The position numbers were made by a program, and so were the translations under genes. Shown piece after piece: positions 27,620 to 36,469 of a stretch of 64,000 bases of DNA. Position 1 is the first letter of the stretch. The number at the start of each line of letters is the position of its first letter. Below the pieces are notes generated by a model. The model did not search any database. It was not told the origin of the DNA and saw only the letters and a list, made by a program, of their open reading frames with translations. The stretch comes from Burkholderiales bacterium RIFOXYD12_FULL_59_19 (GTDB lineage Bacteria > Pseudomonadota > Gammaproteobacteria > Burkholderiales > Burkholderiaceae_C), in NCBI GenBank assembly GCA_001771065.1, contig MESQ01000001.1:27120-91119 (forward strand). Reading direction: 5' to 3'.

Positions 27620-29056
27620 ATGAACCCTTCGACTCTGATTGCCCCACCCGCGTTGGTGCGTCGTGCTGAGCGATATGACACCCAGGCCTTGCAGGCCCTG
27701 GACAGCGCGCATTTCATTCACCCGTTCACTGACCATGGCGACCTGGCTACCCGTGGCGCGCGCGTGATTGTCAAATCCGAAGGCATTTACGTCTGGGATT
27801 CCGAAGGCAAAAAACTGCTTGATGCCATGAGCGGCCTGTGGTGTGTCAATGTCGGTTATGGCCGCCAGGCGTTGGCGCAAGCCGCTTATGACCAGATGAT
27901 GACGCTGCCGTTCTACAACAGCTTTTTCCAGACCACCAACGTGCCCGCCGTCAAGCTGGCAGCCCGCCTGGCGGCGCTGGCGCCCAAGGTCGGCGATCGC
28001 ACTTTTGAGCATGTGTTTTATTCGAGCAGCGGTTCCGAAAGCAACGACTCCAACGTGCGTATGGTGCGCCGTTATTGGGACCTGCTGGGGCAACCGCAGC
28101 GCAAGGTCATCATCAGCCGGGTGAATGCCTACCACGGCAGCACCATGGCCGGGGCCTCGCTGGGCGGCATGAGTGGCATGCACGCGCAGGGCGATCTGCC
28201 CATTCCCAATATCACGCACATTGAGCAGCCGTATTTTTTCGAAAACGGTTTGCCGGGCGAAAGTGCCGATGCGTTTGGCTTGCGCGCCGCGGGCTGGCTG
28301 GAAGAAGAAATTCTGGCGCTGGGTGCCGACAAGGTGGCCGCCTTCATTGCCGAACCCGTCCAGGGCGCCGGCGGTGTCATCATCCCGCCCGCCACATACT
28401 GGCCCGAGATTCAGCGCATCGTTGACAAATACGACATTTTGTTGATCAGCGACGAGGTGATTTGTGCCTTTGGCCGCCTTGGGCACTGGTTTGCCTATGA
28501 AAAATTTGGCTACAAGCCCGACCTGGTGACCTTTGCCAAGGCCGTCACCAGCGGCTACATTCCGCTGGGCGGCGTCATGGTGGGCAACCGCGTGGCCCAG
28601 GTGCTGATTGAAAAAGGCGGTGAATTCAACCATGGCTACACCTACAGCGGTCACCCGGTCGCCTGTGCCGTGGCGCTGGCCAACCTCGACATCATGGAAA
28701 GCGAACAACTGCCGCAACGTGTCAGGGACGACACTGGCCCCTACCTGGCCAAGTGTTTCGAGGTCATTGCGACCCACCCGCTGGTGGGAGTGGCCGAAAC
28801 CTGCGGTTTGACCGCGGGCCTGGTGCTGGTCAAAAACAAGGCAAGCCGGGAGCATTTTGCCGAAGAGTTATCGGTCGGCATGATATGCCGGCGCCATTGT
28901 TTCCAAAATGGCCTGGTCATGCGCGCGGTGGGTGACCGCATGATCATTGCACCACCGCTGACCATGACCCATGCCGACATTGATGAGATGATGCGTCTGA
29001 TTCGACAGGCCCTGGACCTGACGCACCAGGAATTGACCCAAAAAGGGTTGATTTAA
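27620..29056 (+). CDS. Aspartate aminotransferase family class III transaminase, SpuC-like
   Basis: A 478-residue class III (omega) aminotransferase. Family marks are DAMSGLWCVNVGYGR, the SSSGSESNDSNVRMVRRYW cofactor region, NAYHGSTMAGASLGG, EPVQGAGGVIIPP, LISDEVICAFGRLG and the PLP lysine in TFAKAVTSGYIPLGG. It resembles putrescine-pyruvate (SpuC) and beta-alanine-pyruvate aminotransferases; genome context favours putrescine or another diamine, giving 4-aminobutanal and alanine. Start at ATG 27620 with GAGGAG upstream. It follows the ligase gene after 60 bases and precedes potF. Confidence 0.92.
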   Translation: MNPSTLIAPPALVRRAERYDTQALQALDSAHFIHPFTDHGDLATRGARVIVKSEGIYVWDSEGKKLLDAMSGLWCVNVGYGRQALAQAAYDQMMTLPFYNSFFQTTNVPAVKLAARLAALAPKVGDRTFEHVFYSSSGSESNDSNVRMVRRYWDLLGQPQRKVIISRVNAYHGSTMAGASLGGMSGMHAQGDLPIPNITHIEQPYFFENGLPGESADAFGLRAAGWLEEEILALGADKVAAFIAEPVQGAGGVIIPPATYWPEIQRIVDKYDILLISDEVICAFGRLGHWFAYEKFGYKPDLVTFAKAVTSGYIPLGGVMVGNRVAQVLIEKGGEFNHGYTYSGHPVACAVALANLDIMESEQLPQRVRDDTGPYLAKCFEVIATHPLVGVAETCGLTAGLVLVKNKASREHFAEELSVGMICRRHCFQNGLVMRAVGDRMIIAPPLTMTHADIDEMMRLIRQALDLTHQELTQKGLI

Positions 29057-29145
29057 GTGTCCGATGTCCTAATTGTCTGGTCTGGTTTTTGCTAGACTTA
29101 AACTCGCGTCCCTTTCTACCATTTTCTTTTACCCGGAGTGTTTCC

Positions 29146-30321
29146 ATGATGAAAAAATACCTTTGGTCGTTTGCGCTCTCTGCCATTGTGCTGGCGGGCT
29201 GTGGTAAAAAAGAGGAGCCACCGGCACCCGTGGCAGCGCCCGCCCCGGTGGTGAGTGCGCCCGCTCCCGCTCCCGCGCCTGTCAACACCGAAGAAAAAGT
29301 GCTCAACATCTACAACTGGGCCGACTACGTGCCAGAGGGCATGATCGCCACGTTCGAGAAAGAAACAGGGATCAAGGTGAACTACGACACCTTCGAGACC
29401 AACGAGGCCCTGCACGCCAAGCTGGTGGCAGGTAATTCGGGTTATGACATCGTGGTGCCGGGCTCGGTGTTTGCCAAGCCGCAAATTGAAGGCGGCCTGC
29501 TGCAGCCCCTGGATAAGTCCAAGATTCCTAATCTGAGCAACCTTGACGCCCCCATCATGGCCACGTTGGCAGCCAAGACCGACCCTGACAACAAACACCT
29601 GGTGCCCTGGGCCTGGGGCTTTACCACGGTCGGCATCAACAAGACCAAAGTGGCCAAGGCCCTTGGCAAAATGCCGATGCCGGAAAACGCCTGGGACCTG
29701 GTGTTCAAACCCGAATACACGTCCAAGCTTAAATCCTGCGGTATTGCCTACCTGGATTCACCCACCGAGATCATTCCCGTGGCCCTGCACTACATTGGCA
29801 AGGACGCCTACTCCAACGATCCGGCCGACTACAAGCTGGCCACCGACATGCTGGCCAAGGTGCGCAAGGACGTTCGTATTTTCAGCTCGACCATGATCGA
29901 CGACGTTGCCGGCGGCAAAGCCTGTGTGGCCATTGGCTGGTCGGGTGACATGAACATTGCCGCGGCGCGTGCCAAAGAGAACAAGTCCAAGGACGAGATC
30001 GAGTCCATGCTGCCCAGCACCGGCGCGCTGATCTTTTTTGACACCATTGCCATCACCAAGGATGCCAAGCACCCCAACAATGCGCATGCCTTCATTGACT
30101 TCTATCTGCGTGCCGAGAACGCCGCGCTCATGAGCAATGAAATGAACTACCCCACGGCCAACAAGGCTGGCATACCACTCATCAAGCCGGAAATTGCCAG
30201 CAACAAGACGATCTTTGTCGAGGCCGATTATTTTGCCAAGATGATTCCGCCCAGCAGCTTTACCAACGAAGCGCGTGAAGCCATGGCCAATGCCTACAAC
30301 AGCTTCAAAAAAGGCAAGTAA
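29146..30321 (+). CDS. potF: Polyamine ABC transporter substrate-binding lipoprotein
   Basis: A 391-residue PotF/SpuD-type binding protein. The mature domain starts VLNIYNWADYVPEGMIATFE, the typical spermidine/putrescine-binding opening, and has YDIVVPGSVF, INKTKVAKALG and IGWSGDMNIAAARA. Unlike E. coli PotF, the signal peptide ends in a lipobox (IVLAGC, Cys about residue 20), so it is predicted to be membrane-tethered. A Pro/Ala-rich linker of some 28 residues (PAPVAAPAPVVSAPAPAPAP) joins the anchor to the binding domain. A strong terminator hairpin follows the gene, before potG, which would give more binding protein than permease. Confidence 0.94.
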   Translation: MMKKYLWSFALSAIVLAGCGKKEEPPAPVAAPAPVVSAPAPAPAPVNTEEKVLNIYNWADYVPEGMIATFEKETGIKVNYDTFETNEALHAKLVAGNSGYDIVVPGSVFAKPQIEGGLLQPLDKSKIPNLSNLDAPIMATLAAKTDPDNKHLVPWAWGFTTVGINKTKVAKALGKMPMPENAWDLVFKPEYTSKLKSCGIAYLDSPTEIIPVALHYIGKDAYSNDPADYKLATDMLAKVRKDVRIFSSTMIDDVAGGKACVAIGWSGDMNIAAARAKENKSKDEIESMLPSTGALIFFDTIAITKDAKHPNNAHAFIDFYLRAENAALMSNEMNYPTANKAGIPLIKPEIASNKTIFVEADYFAKMIPPSSFTNEAREAMANAYNSFKKGK

Positions 30322-30341
30322 AGCCTTGTCGTGATGAAGCC

Positions 30342-30381
30342 AAAGGGCTGTTTGTACGTTGGGTATGAACAGCCCTTTTTT
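30342..30381 (+). terminator. intrinsic terminator/attenuator between potF and potG
   Basis: AAAGGGCTGTT (30342-30352) pairs perfectly with AACAGCCCTTT (30368-30378), followed by more T (run of six). It lies within the operon, so partial termination probably sets the excess of binding protein over the transporter core. Confidence 0.88.
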
Positions 30382-30417
30382 GTGAGGGGTGTGATGTGCT
30401 GAACCAAAGGGTTGACC

Positions 30418-31518
30418 ATGGCTGATGCAGGTACCAAAAATGACTATCTTGTGACCGAAAAGTTGGTCAAGCGTTTCGACGAATCGCTGGCAGTCGATGA
30501 GGTCAATCTGTCGATCAGCAAGGGCGAAATCTTTGCCTTGCTGGGCAGCTCGGGTTGCGGCAAATCCACCTTGCTGCGCATGCTGGCAGGTTTCGAGACG
30601 CCGACTTCCGGGCGTATCCTGCTTGGCGGCCAGGATGTGGCCAAGCTGGCGCCGTACGAGCGCCCGTTCAACATGATGTTCCAGTCCTATGCCTTGTTTC
30701 CGCATCTGGACATCTGGGAGAACATTGCCTTTGGCCTCAAGCGCGAGGGCTTGCCCAAGAGCGACATCAAGCAACGTGTTGGCGAGATGCTCGACCTGGT
30801 GCAACTGACGCCTTACGCCAAGCGCAAGCCACACCAATTGTCGGGTGGCCAGCAGCAGCGGGTGGCGTTGGCGCGCAGCCTGGCCAAGAAGCCCAAGGTG
30901 CTGCTGCTCGACGAGCCGCTTGGCGCACTCGACAAAAAATTGCGTGAGCAAACTCAGTTTGAACTCGTCAACATCATCGAAAAAGTGGGCGTGACCTGTG
31001 TCATGGTGACCCATGACCAGGAAGAAGCCATGACCATGGCGGGCCGTATTGCGGTCATGAGCAAGGGCAGGGTGCTGCAGGTGGGCTCGCCCGAAGAGGT
31101 CTATGAGCACCCGGCCAACCGTTTTGTGGCCGACTTCATCGGCAACGTGAACCTGTTCGACGGCAAGCTCAGCGTTGACCAGCCTGACCGTTGCGCTGTA
31201 CAGACGGCCATTGGCGAGATTTTTGTGGGTCATGGCGTCAGCGGCGCATTACACATGCCGGTGTCGATCGCGGTGCGTCCTGAGAAAATTGAAATCAGCA
31301 AAGAGCGACCCGATTTTGCGCACAACCTGTTCTCTGGCAAAGTCAAGGAGATCGCCTACTTTGGTTCCTACAACTCGTTTATCGTTCAGGCCTCGGACGG
31401 TACCCGGGTCAAGATCACCGAAGCCAACACATCGCGCCACGACCTCAGCAACATCACCTGGGAAGACGACGTGTTTTTCTGGTGGAGCGATGGTGCCGGC
31501 ATTGTGCTGCGCGACTAA
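30418..31518 (+). CDS. potG: Polyamine ABC transporter ATP-binding protein
   Basis: A 366-residue importer ATPase. Walker A is [15 protein letters not shown], the Q-loop is [10 protein letters not shown], the signature is [15 protein letters not shown], Walker B is [16 protein letters not shown], and the switch histidine is in [10 protein letters not shown]. The C-terminal TOBE-type domain (about residues 240-366) carries [13 protein letters not shown]. It powers uptake with PotH and PotI. The ATG at 30418 is preferred over an in-frame TTG two codons earlier. Gaps to potH are 9 bases, so these genes are one operon. Confidence 0.95.
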   Translation: MADAGTKNDYLVTEKLVKRFDESLAVDEVNLSISKGEIFALLGSSGCGKSTLLRMLAGFETPTSGRILLGGQDVAKLAPYERPFNMMFQSYALFPHLDIWENIAFGLKREGLPKSDIKQRVGEMLDLVQLTPYAKRKPHQLSGGQQQRVALARSLAKKPKVLLLDEPLGALDKKLREQTQFELVNIIEKVGVTCVMVTHDQEEAMTMAGRIAVMSKGRVLQVGSPEEVYEHPANRFVADFIGNVNLFDGKLSVDQPDRCAVQTAIGEIFVGHGVSGALHMPVSIAVRPEKIEISKERPDFAHNLFSGKVKEIAYFGSYNSFIVQASDGTRVKITEANTSRHDLSNITWEDDVFFWWSDGAGIVLRD

Positions 31519-31527
31519 GGAGCCGCC

Positions 31528-32445
31528 ATGGCCATCACAAGGTTGACGATGCCCGGCAAACGCTTTGTCATCAGCGTGCCTTTTGTCTGGCTGATCCTGT
31601 TTTTTCTGTTCCCGTTTTTGATTCTGCTGTACATCAGCTTTGTCGACATGGGCAACGACATTTCACCGTTCAAGCCGATCTGGGACTCCAGCACCGGCTT
31701 GCTCAAGCTCAAATACGAAAACTACTGGTCCATCTTTCGCAGCGGTGAGGGTGGCGCCCTGTTTCAGACCATCTACATCGAAGCCTATGTGCGCTCACTC
31801 TGGTACGCCTTGTGTACGGCGTTGTTGTGCCTGGTCATTGGTTACCCGTTTTCGTATTTCATTGCCCGCGCCAAACCCAGTGTGCGCCCGGCCTTGCTGA
31901 TGATGGTGATGCTGCCGTTCTGGACTTCCTTTTTGTTGCGGGTTTATGCCTGGAAAGGTATTCTGGCTGATCAGGGGGTGATCAATCAGGTACTGATGGC
32001 TTTGGGTTTGATTCAGGAACCCTTGCAGATGCTTTACACCGACGTTTCGATGCTGGTGGGCATGACCTATGTGTACTTGCCTTTCATGGTGCTGCCGCTC
32101 TATGCCAATTTGGTCAAGATGGACTTTCGCCTGCTAGAGGCTGCCCACGATCTGGGCGCCTCACCGTTCAAGGCGTTCTGGCTGGTTACCGTGCCGCTGT
32201 CCAAAGTGGGCATCATCGCCGGCTTCATGCTGGTGTTCATTCCGTCGGTGGGCGAGTTCGTGATCCCGTCACTGCTCGGTGGCCCCGAGAACATCATGAT
32301 CGGCCGTGTGGTCTGGGACGAAATGTTCAGCAGCAACAACTGGCCACGCGCCACGGCGCTGGCGGTGGTGATGATTGGTCTGATCGTGGTACCGCTGGCG
32401 ATTTATTACCACTACACGGGTGATGCACCCGATGCCAAAGCCTGA
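31528..32445 (+). CDS. potH: Polyamine ABC transporter permease
   Basis: A 305-residue inner-membrane permease with about six hydrophobic segments, the first at residues 17-36 (VPFVWLILFFLFPFLILLYI). The EAA loop contacting the ATPase reads EAAHDLGASPFKAFWLVTVPL. The order potG-potH-potI and the sequence style (FVIPSLLGGPENIMIGRVVWDE) match PotH/SpuG. It forms the translocation pore with PotI. RBS AGGAG precedes the start. Confidence 0.95.
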   Translation: MAITRLTMPGKRFVISVPFVWLILFFLFPFLILLYISFVDMGNDISPFKPIWDSSTGLLKLKYENYWSIFRSGEGGALFQTIYIEAYVRSLWYALCTALLCLVIGYPFSYFIARAKPSVRPALLMMVMLPFWTSFLLRVYAWKGILADQGVINQVLMALGLIQEPLQMLYTDVSMLVGMTYVYLPFMVLPLYANLVKMDFRLLEAAHDLGASPFKAFWLVTVPLSKVGIIAGFMLVFIPSVGEFVIPSLLGGPENIMIGRVVWDEMFSSNNWPRATALAVVMIGLIVVPLAIYYHYTGDAPDAKA

Positions 32446-32454
32446 GGCCAGCCC

Positions 32455-33315
32455 ATGAAATATTTTCTGAGTCGTCATTTCGGCAAGCTGTGGATAGGTT
32501 TGACCTACCTGTTTTTGTACCTGCCGCTGTTTTTCATGGTCGTGTTTTCCTTTAACAGCACGCGCCAGGACGCGGTGTTCACCGGCTTTTCGCTGCGCTG
32601 GTACGAGGCGCTCACGCGTGACACCAAGATCGTCGACGGTTTCTGGCTCTCCATCCAGGTGGCCACCTTCGCGGGTGTGGCATCGGCCGTACTGGCCACT
32701 TTTGCCGCCTTTGTGCTGGTGCGCTACCGCCGTTTTTCCGGGCGTACGCTGTTTTCGGGCATGGTCAACGCCCCGCTGGTGATGCCCGAGGTGGTGATCG
32801 GCCTGTCCCTGCTGCTGCTCATGGTCGGCGTGCAAAACGCCTTTGGCTGGCCGCAACGCGGCATGCTGACGATTGTGCTGGGGCATACCCTGCTGGGCAT
32901 GGCCTACGGCATGGTGGTGATCCAGTCGCGTTTGCTGGAGATGGACCGCGCCATCGAAGAAGCCGCCATGGACCTTGGTGCCAAGCCCTTTCAGGTGTTC
33001 TTTTTGATCACCATGCCCAATATTCTGCAGGCCATTTTTGCCGCTTATTTGCTGGCCTTCACACTCTCGTTCGACGATGTGGTGATTGCCGAATTTTTGT
33101 CAGGCCCCGGTGTCAACACGCTGCCGCAGGTCATCTTCGGTTATGCCCGGCGCGGCATCAACCCGACCATTTATGCGGCGGCCACGCTGCTGATCGTGTC
33201 GGTTACCCTGGTGGTGGTGGGTTACAGCGTTTGGGTGGCGCGCCAGACGCGCCGCCGTGAGCGCGAAATTGCGGCGGCCACACGGGCCGAACTGGCTGCA
33301 CTGCAGGCCCGGTAA
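32455..33315 (+). CDS. potI: Polyamine ABC transporter permease
   Basis: A 286-residue permease with about six membrane spans, first at residues 12-30 (IGLTYLFLYLPLFFMVVFSF). The EAA loop is EEAAMDLGAKPFQVFFLITMPN. FSFNSTRQDAVFTGFSLRWY and SFDDVVIAEFLSGPGVNTLPQ match PotI/SpuH. It follows potH after 9 bases. The last 20 residues form a charged Arg/Glu-rich cytoplasmic tail. Confidence 0.95.
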   Translation: MKYFLSRHFGKLWIGLTYLFLYLPLFFMVVFSFNSTRQDAVFTGFSLRWYEALTRDTKIVDGFWLSIQVATFAGVASAVLATFAAFVLVRYRRFSGRTLFSGMVNAPLVMPEVVIGLSLLLLMVGVQNAFGWPQRGMLTIVLGHTLLGMAYGMVVIQSRLLEMDRAIEEAAMDLGAKPFQVFFLITMPNILQAIFAAYLLAFTLSFDDVVIAEFLSGPGVNTLPQVIFGYARRGINPTIYAAATLLIVSVTLVVVGYSVWVARQTRRREREIAAATRAELAALQAR

Positions 33316-33372
33316 CACTTTTTGCTGCCTTGCCTGCGGCGGGCAAGCGTCTTTACTTTCGAGGTGATTGAC

Positions 33373-34842
33373 ATGACAACGTACATTTATGACGGCCGGG
33401 CCCTGATCAACGGGTCGCGCGTGCACGCGCACGACGGCCAGACCTTTGACTGCATTTCGCCTGTTGACGGTCGCCTGCTCACCACCGTGGCGCGCTGCGG
33501 ACTGGCCGATGTGGATGCTGCAGTGGCAGCGGGACGGGCCGCTTTTGACGACAAGCGCTGGTGCGGCATGGCCCCGGCGGCGCGCAAGCGCATCATGATC
33601 AAATTTGCCGACCAGTTGCTGGCCCACGCCGACGAACTCGCCCTGATGGAAACGCTCGACATGGGCAAACCCATCAAATACGCCCGTGGCGTTGATGTCA
33701 ACAGTGCGGCCAATTGCATCCGCTGGTACGGCGAGGCGGTCGACAAAATTTACGATGAAATTGCGCCCACCGCCAGCACCGCACTGGCGCTGATCCAACG
33801 CGAGCCCATGGGCGTGGTGGGTGTCATCGTGCCCTGGAACTACCCCATGATCATGGCCGCCTGGAAGATCGCCCCGGCGCTGGCCGCCGGTAATTCCGTG
33901 GTGCTCAAGCCCAGCGAAAAGTCCCCCCTGACGGCGCTTCGTTTGGCCGAACTGGCGCTTGAAGCGGGTATTCCACCCGGGGTGTTCAACGTGGTGCCGG
34001 GCTATGGCACTGAGGCCGGCTCGCCGCTGGCATTACACATGGACGTCGACTGTATTGCCTTTACCGGTTCCACCCGCGTGGGCAAGCAGATTCATGTGAT
34101 GGCCGGGCAAAGCAACCTCAAACGCGCCTGGACCGAGCTTGGCGGCAAGTCGCCCAATATCGTCTTTGCTGATTGCCCGGACCTGGATAAGGCAGTGGAA
34201 GCCGCCGTGGGCAGCATCTTTTTCAACCAGGGCGAAAGCTGCAACGCGCCGTCCAGGCTTTTTGTCGAGGCCGGCATTCGCGACCAATTTCTGGAAAAAG
34301 CGCTGGCGCTCGTGCCCGGCTACATGCCCGCCAATCCGTTGGCGCCTGACACCGTGATGGGCGCCATCGTCGACCAGACCCAAATGAACTCGGTGCTGCG
34401 CTACATCGAACTGGGTAAACAAGAGGGTGCGGCCCTGCTGGCAGGCGGTGAGCAGGCGCTGGTTGACACCGGTGGTTGCTACGTTCAGCCCACTATTTTT
34501 GCCGGTGTGACCAGTGACATGACCATTGCCCGCGAGGAGATTTTTGGGCCGGTGCTCTCGGTGCTGTCCTTCACCGATACGGCTGAAGTGGTGCGCCAGG
34601 CCAACCAGAGTATTTACGGTCTGCAGGCGGCAGTCTGGACGCGTGACATCAACAAGGCCCACGGCGTGGCGCGCGCGCTGCGTGCCGGCACGGTCCATGT
34701 GAACCAGTATGACGAAGACGACATCACCGTGCCGTTTGGCGGCTACAAACAAAGTGGGGTAGGGCGCGACAAGTCGCTGCACGCGTTTGACAAGTACACC
34801 GAGACCAAGACCACCTGGATCCGCATCGACAGTCCGGTCTGA
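33373..34842 (+). CDS. Aldehyde dehydrogenase, PuuC/KauB-like
   Basis: A 489-residue NAD(P)-dependent aldehyde dehydrogenase. VIVPWNYPMIMAAWKIAPAL is the cofactor-binding segment, LGGKSPNIVFADCPDLD gives the general-base Glu region, and the nucleophile is the cysteine in FNQGESCNAPSR. ITVPFGGYKQSGVGRDKSLHA closes the family pattern. In context it should oxidise 4-aminobutanal or gamma-glutamyl-4-aminobutanal from polyamine breakdown to the acid. The ATG at 33373 has GAGGTG upstream. It lies between the transporter genes and a second glutamine-synthetase-like gene. Confidence 0.92.
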   Translation: MTTYIYDGRALINGSRVHAHDGQTFDCISPVDGRLLTTVARCGLADVDAAVAAGRAAFDDKRWCGMAPAARKRIMIKFADQLLAHADELALMETLDMGKPIKYARGVDVNSAANCIRWYGEAVDKIYDEIAPTASTALALIQREPMGVVGVIVPWNYPMIMAAWKIAPALAAGNSVVLKPSEKSPLTALRLAELALEAGIPPGVFNVVPGYGTEAGSPLALHMDVDCIAFTGSTRVGKQIHVMAGQSNLKRAWTELGGKSPNIVFADCPDLDKAVEAAVGSIFFNQGESCNAPSRLFVEAGIRDQFLEKALALVPGYMPANPLAPDTVMGAIVDQTQMNSVLRYIELGKQEGAALLAGGEQALVDTGGCYVQPTIFAGVTSDMTIAREEIFGPVLSVLSFTDTAEVVRQANQSIYGLQAAVWTRDINKAHGVARALRAGTVHVNQYDEDDITVPFGGYKQSGVGRDKSLHAFDKYTETKTTWIRIDSPV

Positions 34843-34869
34843 ACCCCTGCAACCCTGAGCCACCCCACC

Positions 34870-36210
34870 ATGCCCCTAACCGACACCATTCAAGCCACCA
34901 TCAACGACCTGTCCTCGCAAGGCATTCACAGTATCCTGACCCAGTTTTGCGACCTGCATGGTGTTGCCAAAGGCAAGCTGGTGCCGCTTGACGACCTGAA
35001 GGAATGGGTAGAAAACGGCGCCGGTTTTGCCGGACCCAGCATCTGGGGCACGGGCCTGGGGCGCTTTGGCGCGCGCAGTGAGTATTACGGCCGCGTACAA
35101 CTGGAGACCCTGCGGGCTTTGCCGTGGTTGCCAGGCGTGGCCCATGCCGTGTGCGACGGTTATGCTGGCGGCGAGCCCCTGGCTACTTGCTCGCGCCAGC
35201 TGCTGCAGCACCAGCTCGGTCGCCTGAAAGCGCGCGGCTGGACCCTGTGGGTGGGTATCGAGCCCGAGTTTTTCCTTTTGCGCCAGGACCAAAATGGGCA
35301 CTGGCAGGGCGCCGACGCGCAGGATGGCCTGGACAAACCCTCTTACGATCTGAAAGCCATCCACCGCAACCACGCGTTTCTTGACGACATGCGCCAGACC
35401 CTCACCCAATTGGGCTTCCGGCTGCAACAGATGGACCACGAGGATGCCCGGGGTCAGTACGAAATCAATTACCGCTTTCATTCGGCGCTGGACGCCGCAG
35501 ACCACTTCATGCTGTTCAAGATGGCGGCACACGTGGTGGCGCAAAAGCATGGCTGTGTTTTCAGTTGTATGCCCAAACCTTTTGCCGCCATGCCGGGCAG
35601 CGGGCTGCACTTCCACATGAGCATCACTGATGCGCAGGGCCGGGCCGTGTTCCAGGACAACTGCGACGCCCTGCAACTCAGCCCCACGGCCTACAGTTTT
35701 GTGGCCGGCTTGCTGCAGCACGCCGACGCCCTGAGCGCGCTGTGCGCCCCCACCGTTAACAGCTATAAGCGGCTGGCTTGCAGCGACAGTGCTTCGGGTA
35801 CCACCTGGTCGCCTGTGTGGAAAGCCTATGGCGACAACAACCGCACCTGCCTGGTGCGCAGCGTCGCCGGGCGTATCGAATGGCGCCTGCCCGACCCGTC
35901 GTGCAACGTCTACGCCGCCATCGCCGCCACCCTGGCCGCCGGGCTCGACGGTATTGATAGCGGCATGACGGCACCCGAGCCCTGTGCCGAAGACCTGTAC
36001 GAACGCTTTGCCAGTGGCCAGACCATGCCCGCGCGCCTGCCGCGCGACCTTGGCGCAGCGCTTGATGCGCTGGCGGCAGATTCGGTGCTGATGGAGGCTG
36101 TCGGGCCGGACTTCTGCCAGCAATTCCTGGTCATCAAGCGACAGGAGTGGAGCAGCTTCAGCCAATCGGTGAGCGACTGGGAACTCAAACGCTACGCTGA
36201 TCTCTATTGA
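34870..36210 (+). CDS. Second glutamine synthetase family protein (GlnT/type III-like)
   Basis: A 446-residue glutamine-synthetase-fold protein clearly distinct from the ligase at 26192. The fold's metal and ATP motifs are seen as VGIEPEFFLLR, MDHEDARGQYEINYRFH, GSGLHFHMSI and VAGRIEWRLPDPSCN. The N terminus (FCDLHGVAKGKLVPLDDLKEWV) is GlnT-like. It is probably a second gamma-glutamyl ligase with a different amine preference, or a type III glutamate-ammonia ligase. It is the last gene of the polyamine cluster, 27 bases after the dehydrogenase. No gamma-glutamyl-GABA hydrolase is present in the window. Confidence 0.87.
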   Translation: MPLTDTIQATINDLSSQGIHSILTQFCDLHGVAKGKLVPLDDLKEWVENGAGFAGPSIWGTGLGRFGARSEYYGRVQLETLRALPWLPGVAHAVCDGYAGGEPLATCSRQLLQHQLGRLKARGWTLWVGIEPEFFLLRQDQNGHWQGADAQDGLDKPSYDLKAIHRNHAFLDDMRQTLTQLGFRLQQMDHEDARGQYEINYRFHSALDAADHFMLFKMAAHVVAQKHGCVFSCMPKPFAAMPGSGLHFHMSITDAQGRAVFQDNCDALQLSPTAYSFVAGLLQHADALSALCAPTVNSYKRLACSDSASGTTWSPVWKAYGDNNRTCLVRSVAGRIEWRLPDPSCNVYAAIAATLAAGLDGIDSGMTAPEPCAEDLYERFASGQTMPARLPRDLGAALDALAADSVLMEAVGPDFCQQFLVIKRQEWSSFSQSVSDWELKRYADLY

Positions 36211-36212
36211 TT

Positions 36213-36246
36213 TTGCATTGCGAAATTTTGATTTCGTAATGTGCAA
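36213..36246. promoter_or_regulatory. imperfect palindrome after the polyamine cluster
   Basis: TTGCATTGCGAAAT and ATTTCGTAATGTGCAA surround TTTG. The inner GCGAAAT/ATTTCGT arms pair apart from one position. It is not followed by a T run, so it may be an operator for aceA rather than a terminator. It opens an AT-rich stretch (36211-36420) unlike the GC-rich surroundings. Confidence 0.4.
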
Positions 36247-36350
36247 TGAAGATGATAATAATTGTCTAAAAAAACAGAAAATTCAGAGAGTAACGTTTCG
36301 TATTGAGAAATATAAAACCTAAGTTATTGATTTTGTTTGATTAAATAAAA

Positions 36351-36397
36351 GTCTTCTATAAGACATAAGATATTCTTGGTGTCTTCTATAAGACATA
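36351..36397. promoter_or_regulatory. paired GTCTTCTATAAGAC palindromes upstream of aceA
   Basis: GTCTTCTATAAGACATA occurs identically at 36351-36367 and 36381-36397. The core has 5-bp arms GTCTT and AAGAC around CTAT. Centres are 30 bp apart, close to three helical turns, so a regulator could bind both on one face. The copies are 70-120 bases before the aceA ATG. The binding protein is unknown. No gene is seen in 36211-36469. Confidence 0.65.
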
Positions 36398-36469
36398 GAA
36401 TAAACACCATGGCATCAACAGCGTAACGCAGCAGATGCCCTTCATTTTCATCAACTTAGGAGTGACACC

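Noticed and set aside
27374..28855. 493-codon minus-strand ORF across the aminotransferase
   Set aside because: Shadow frame of a strongly supported class III aminotransferase.
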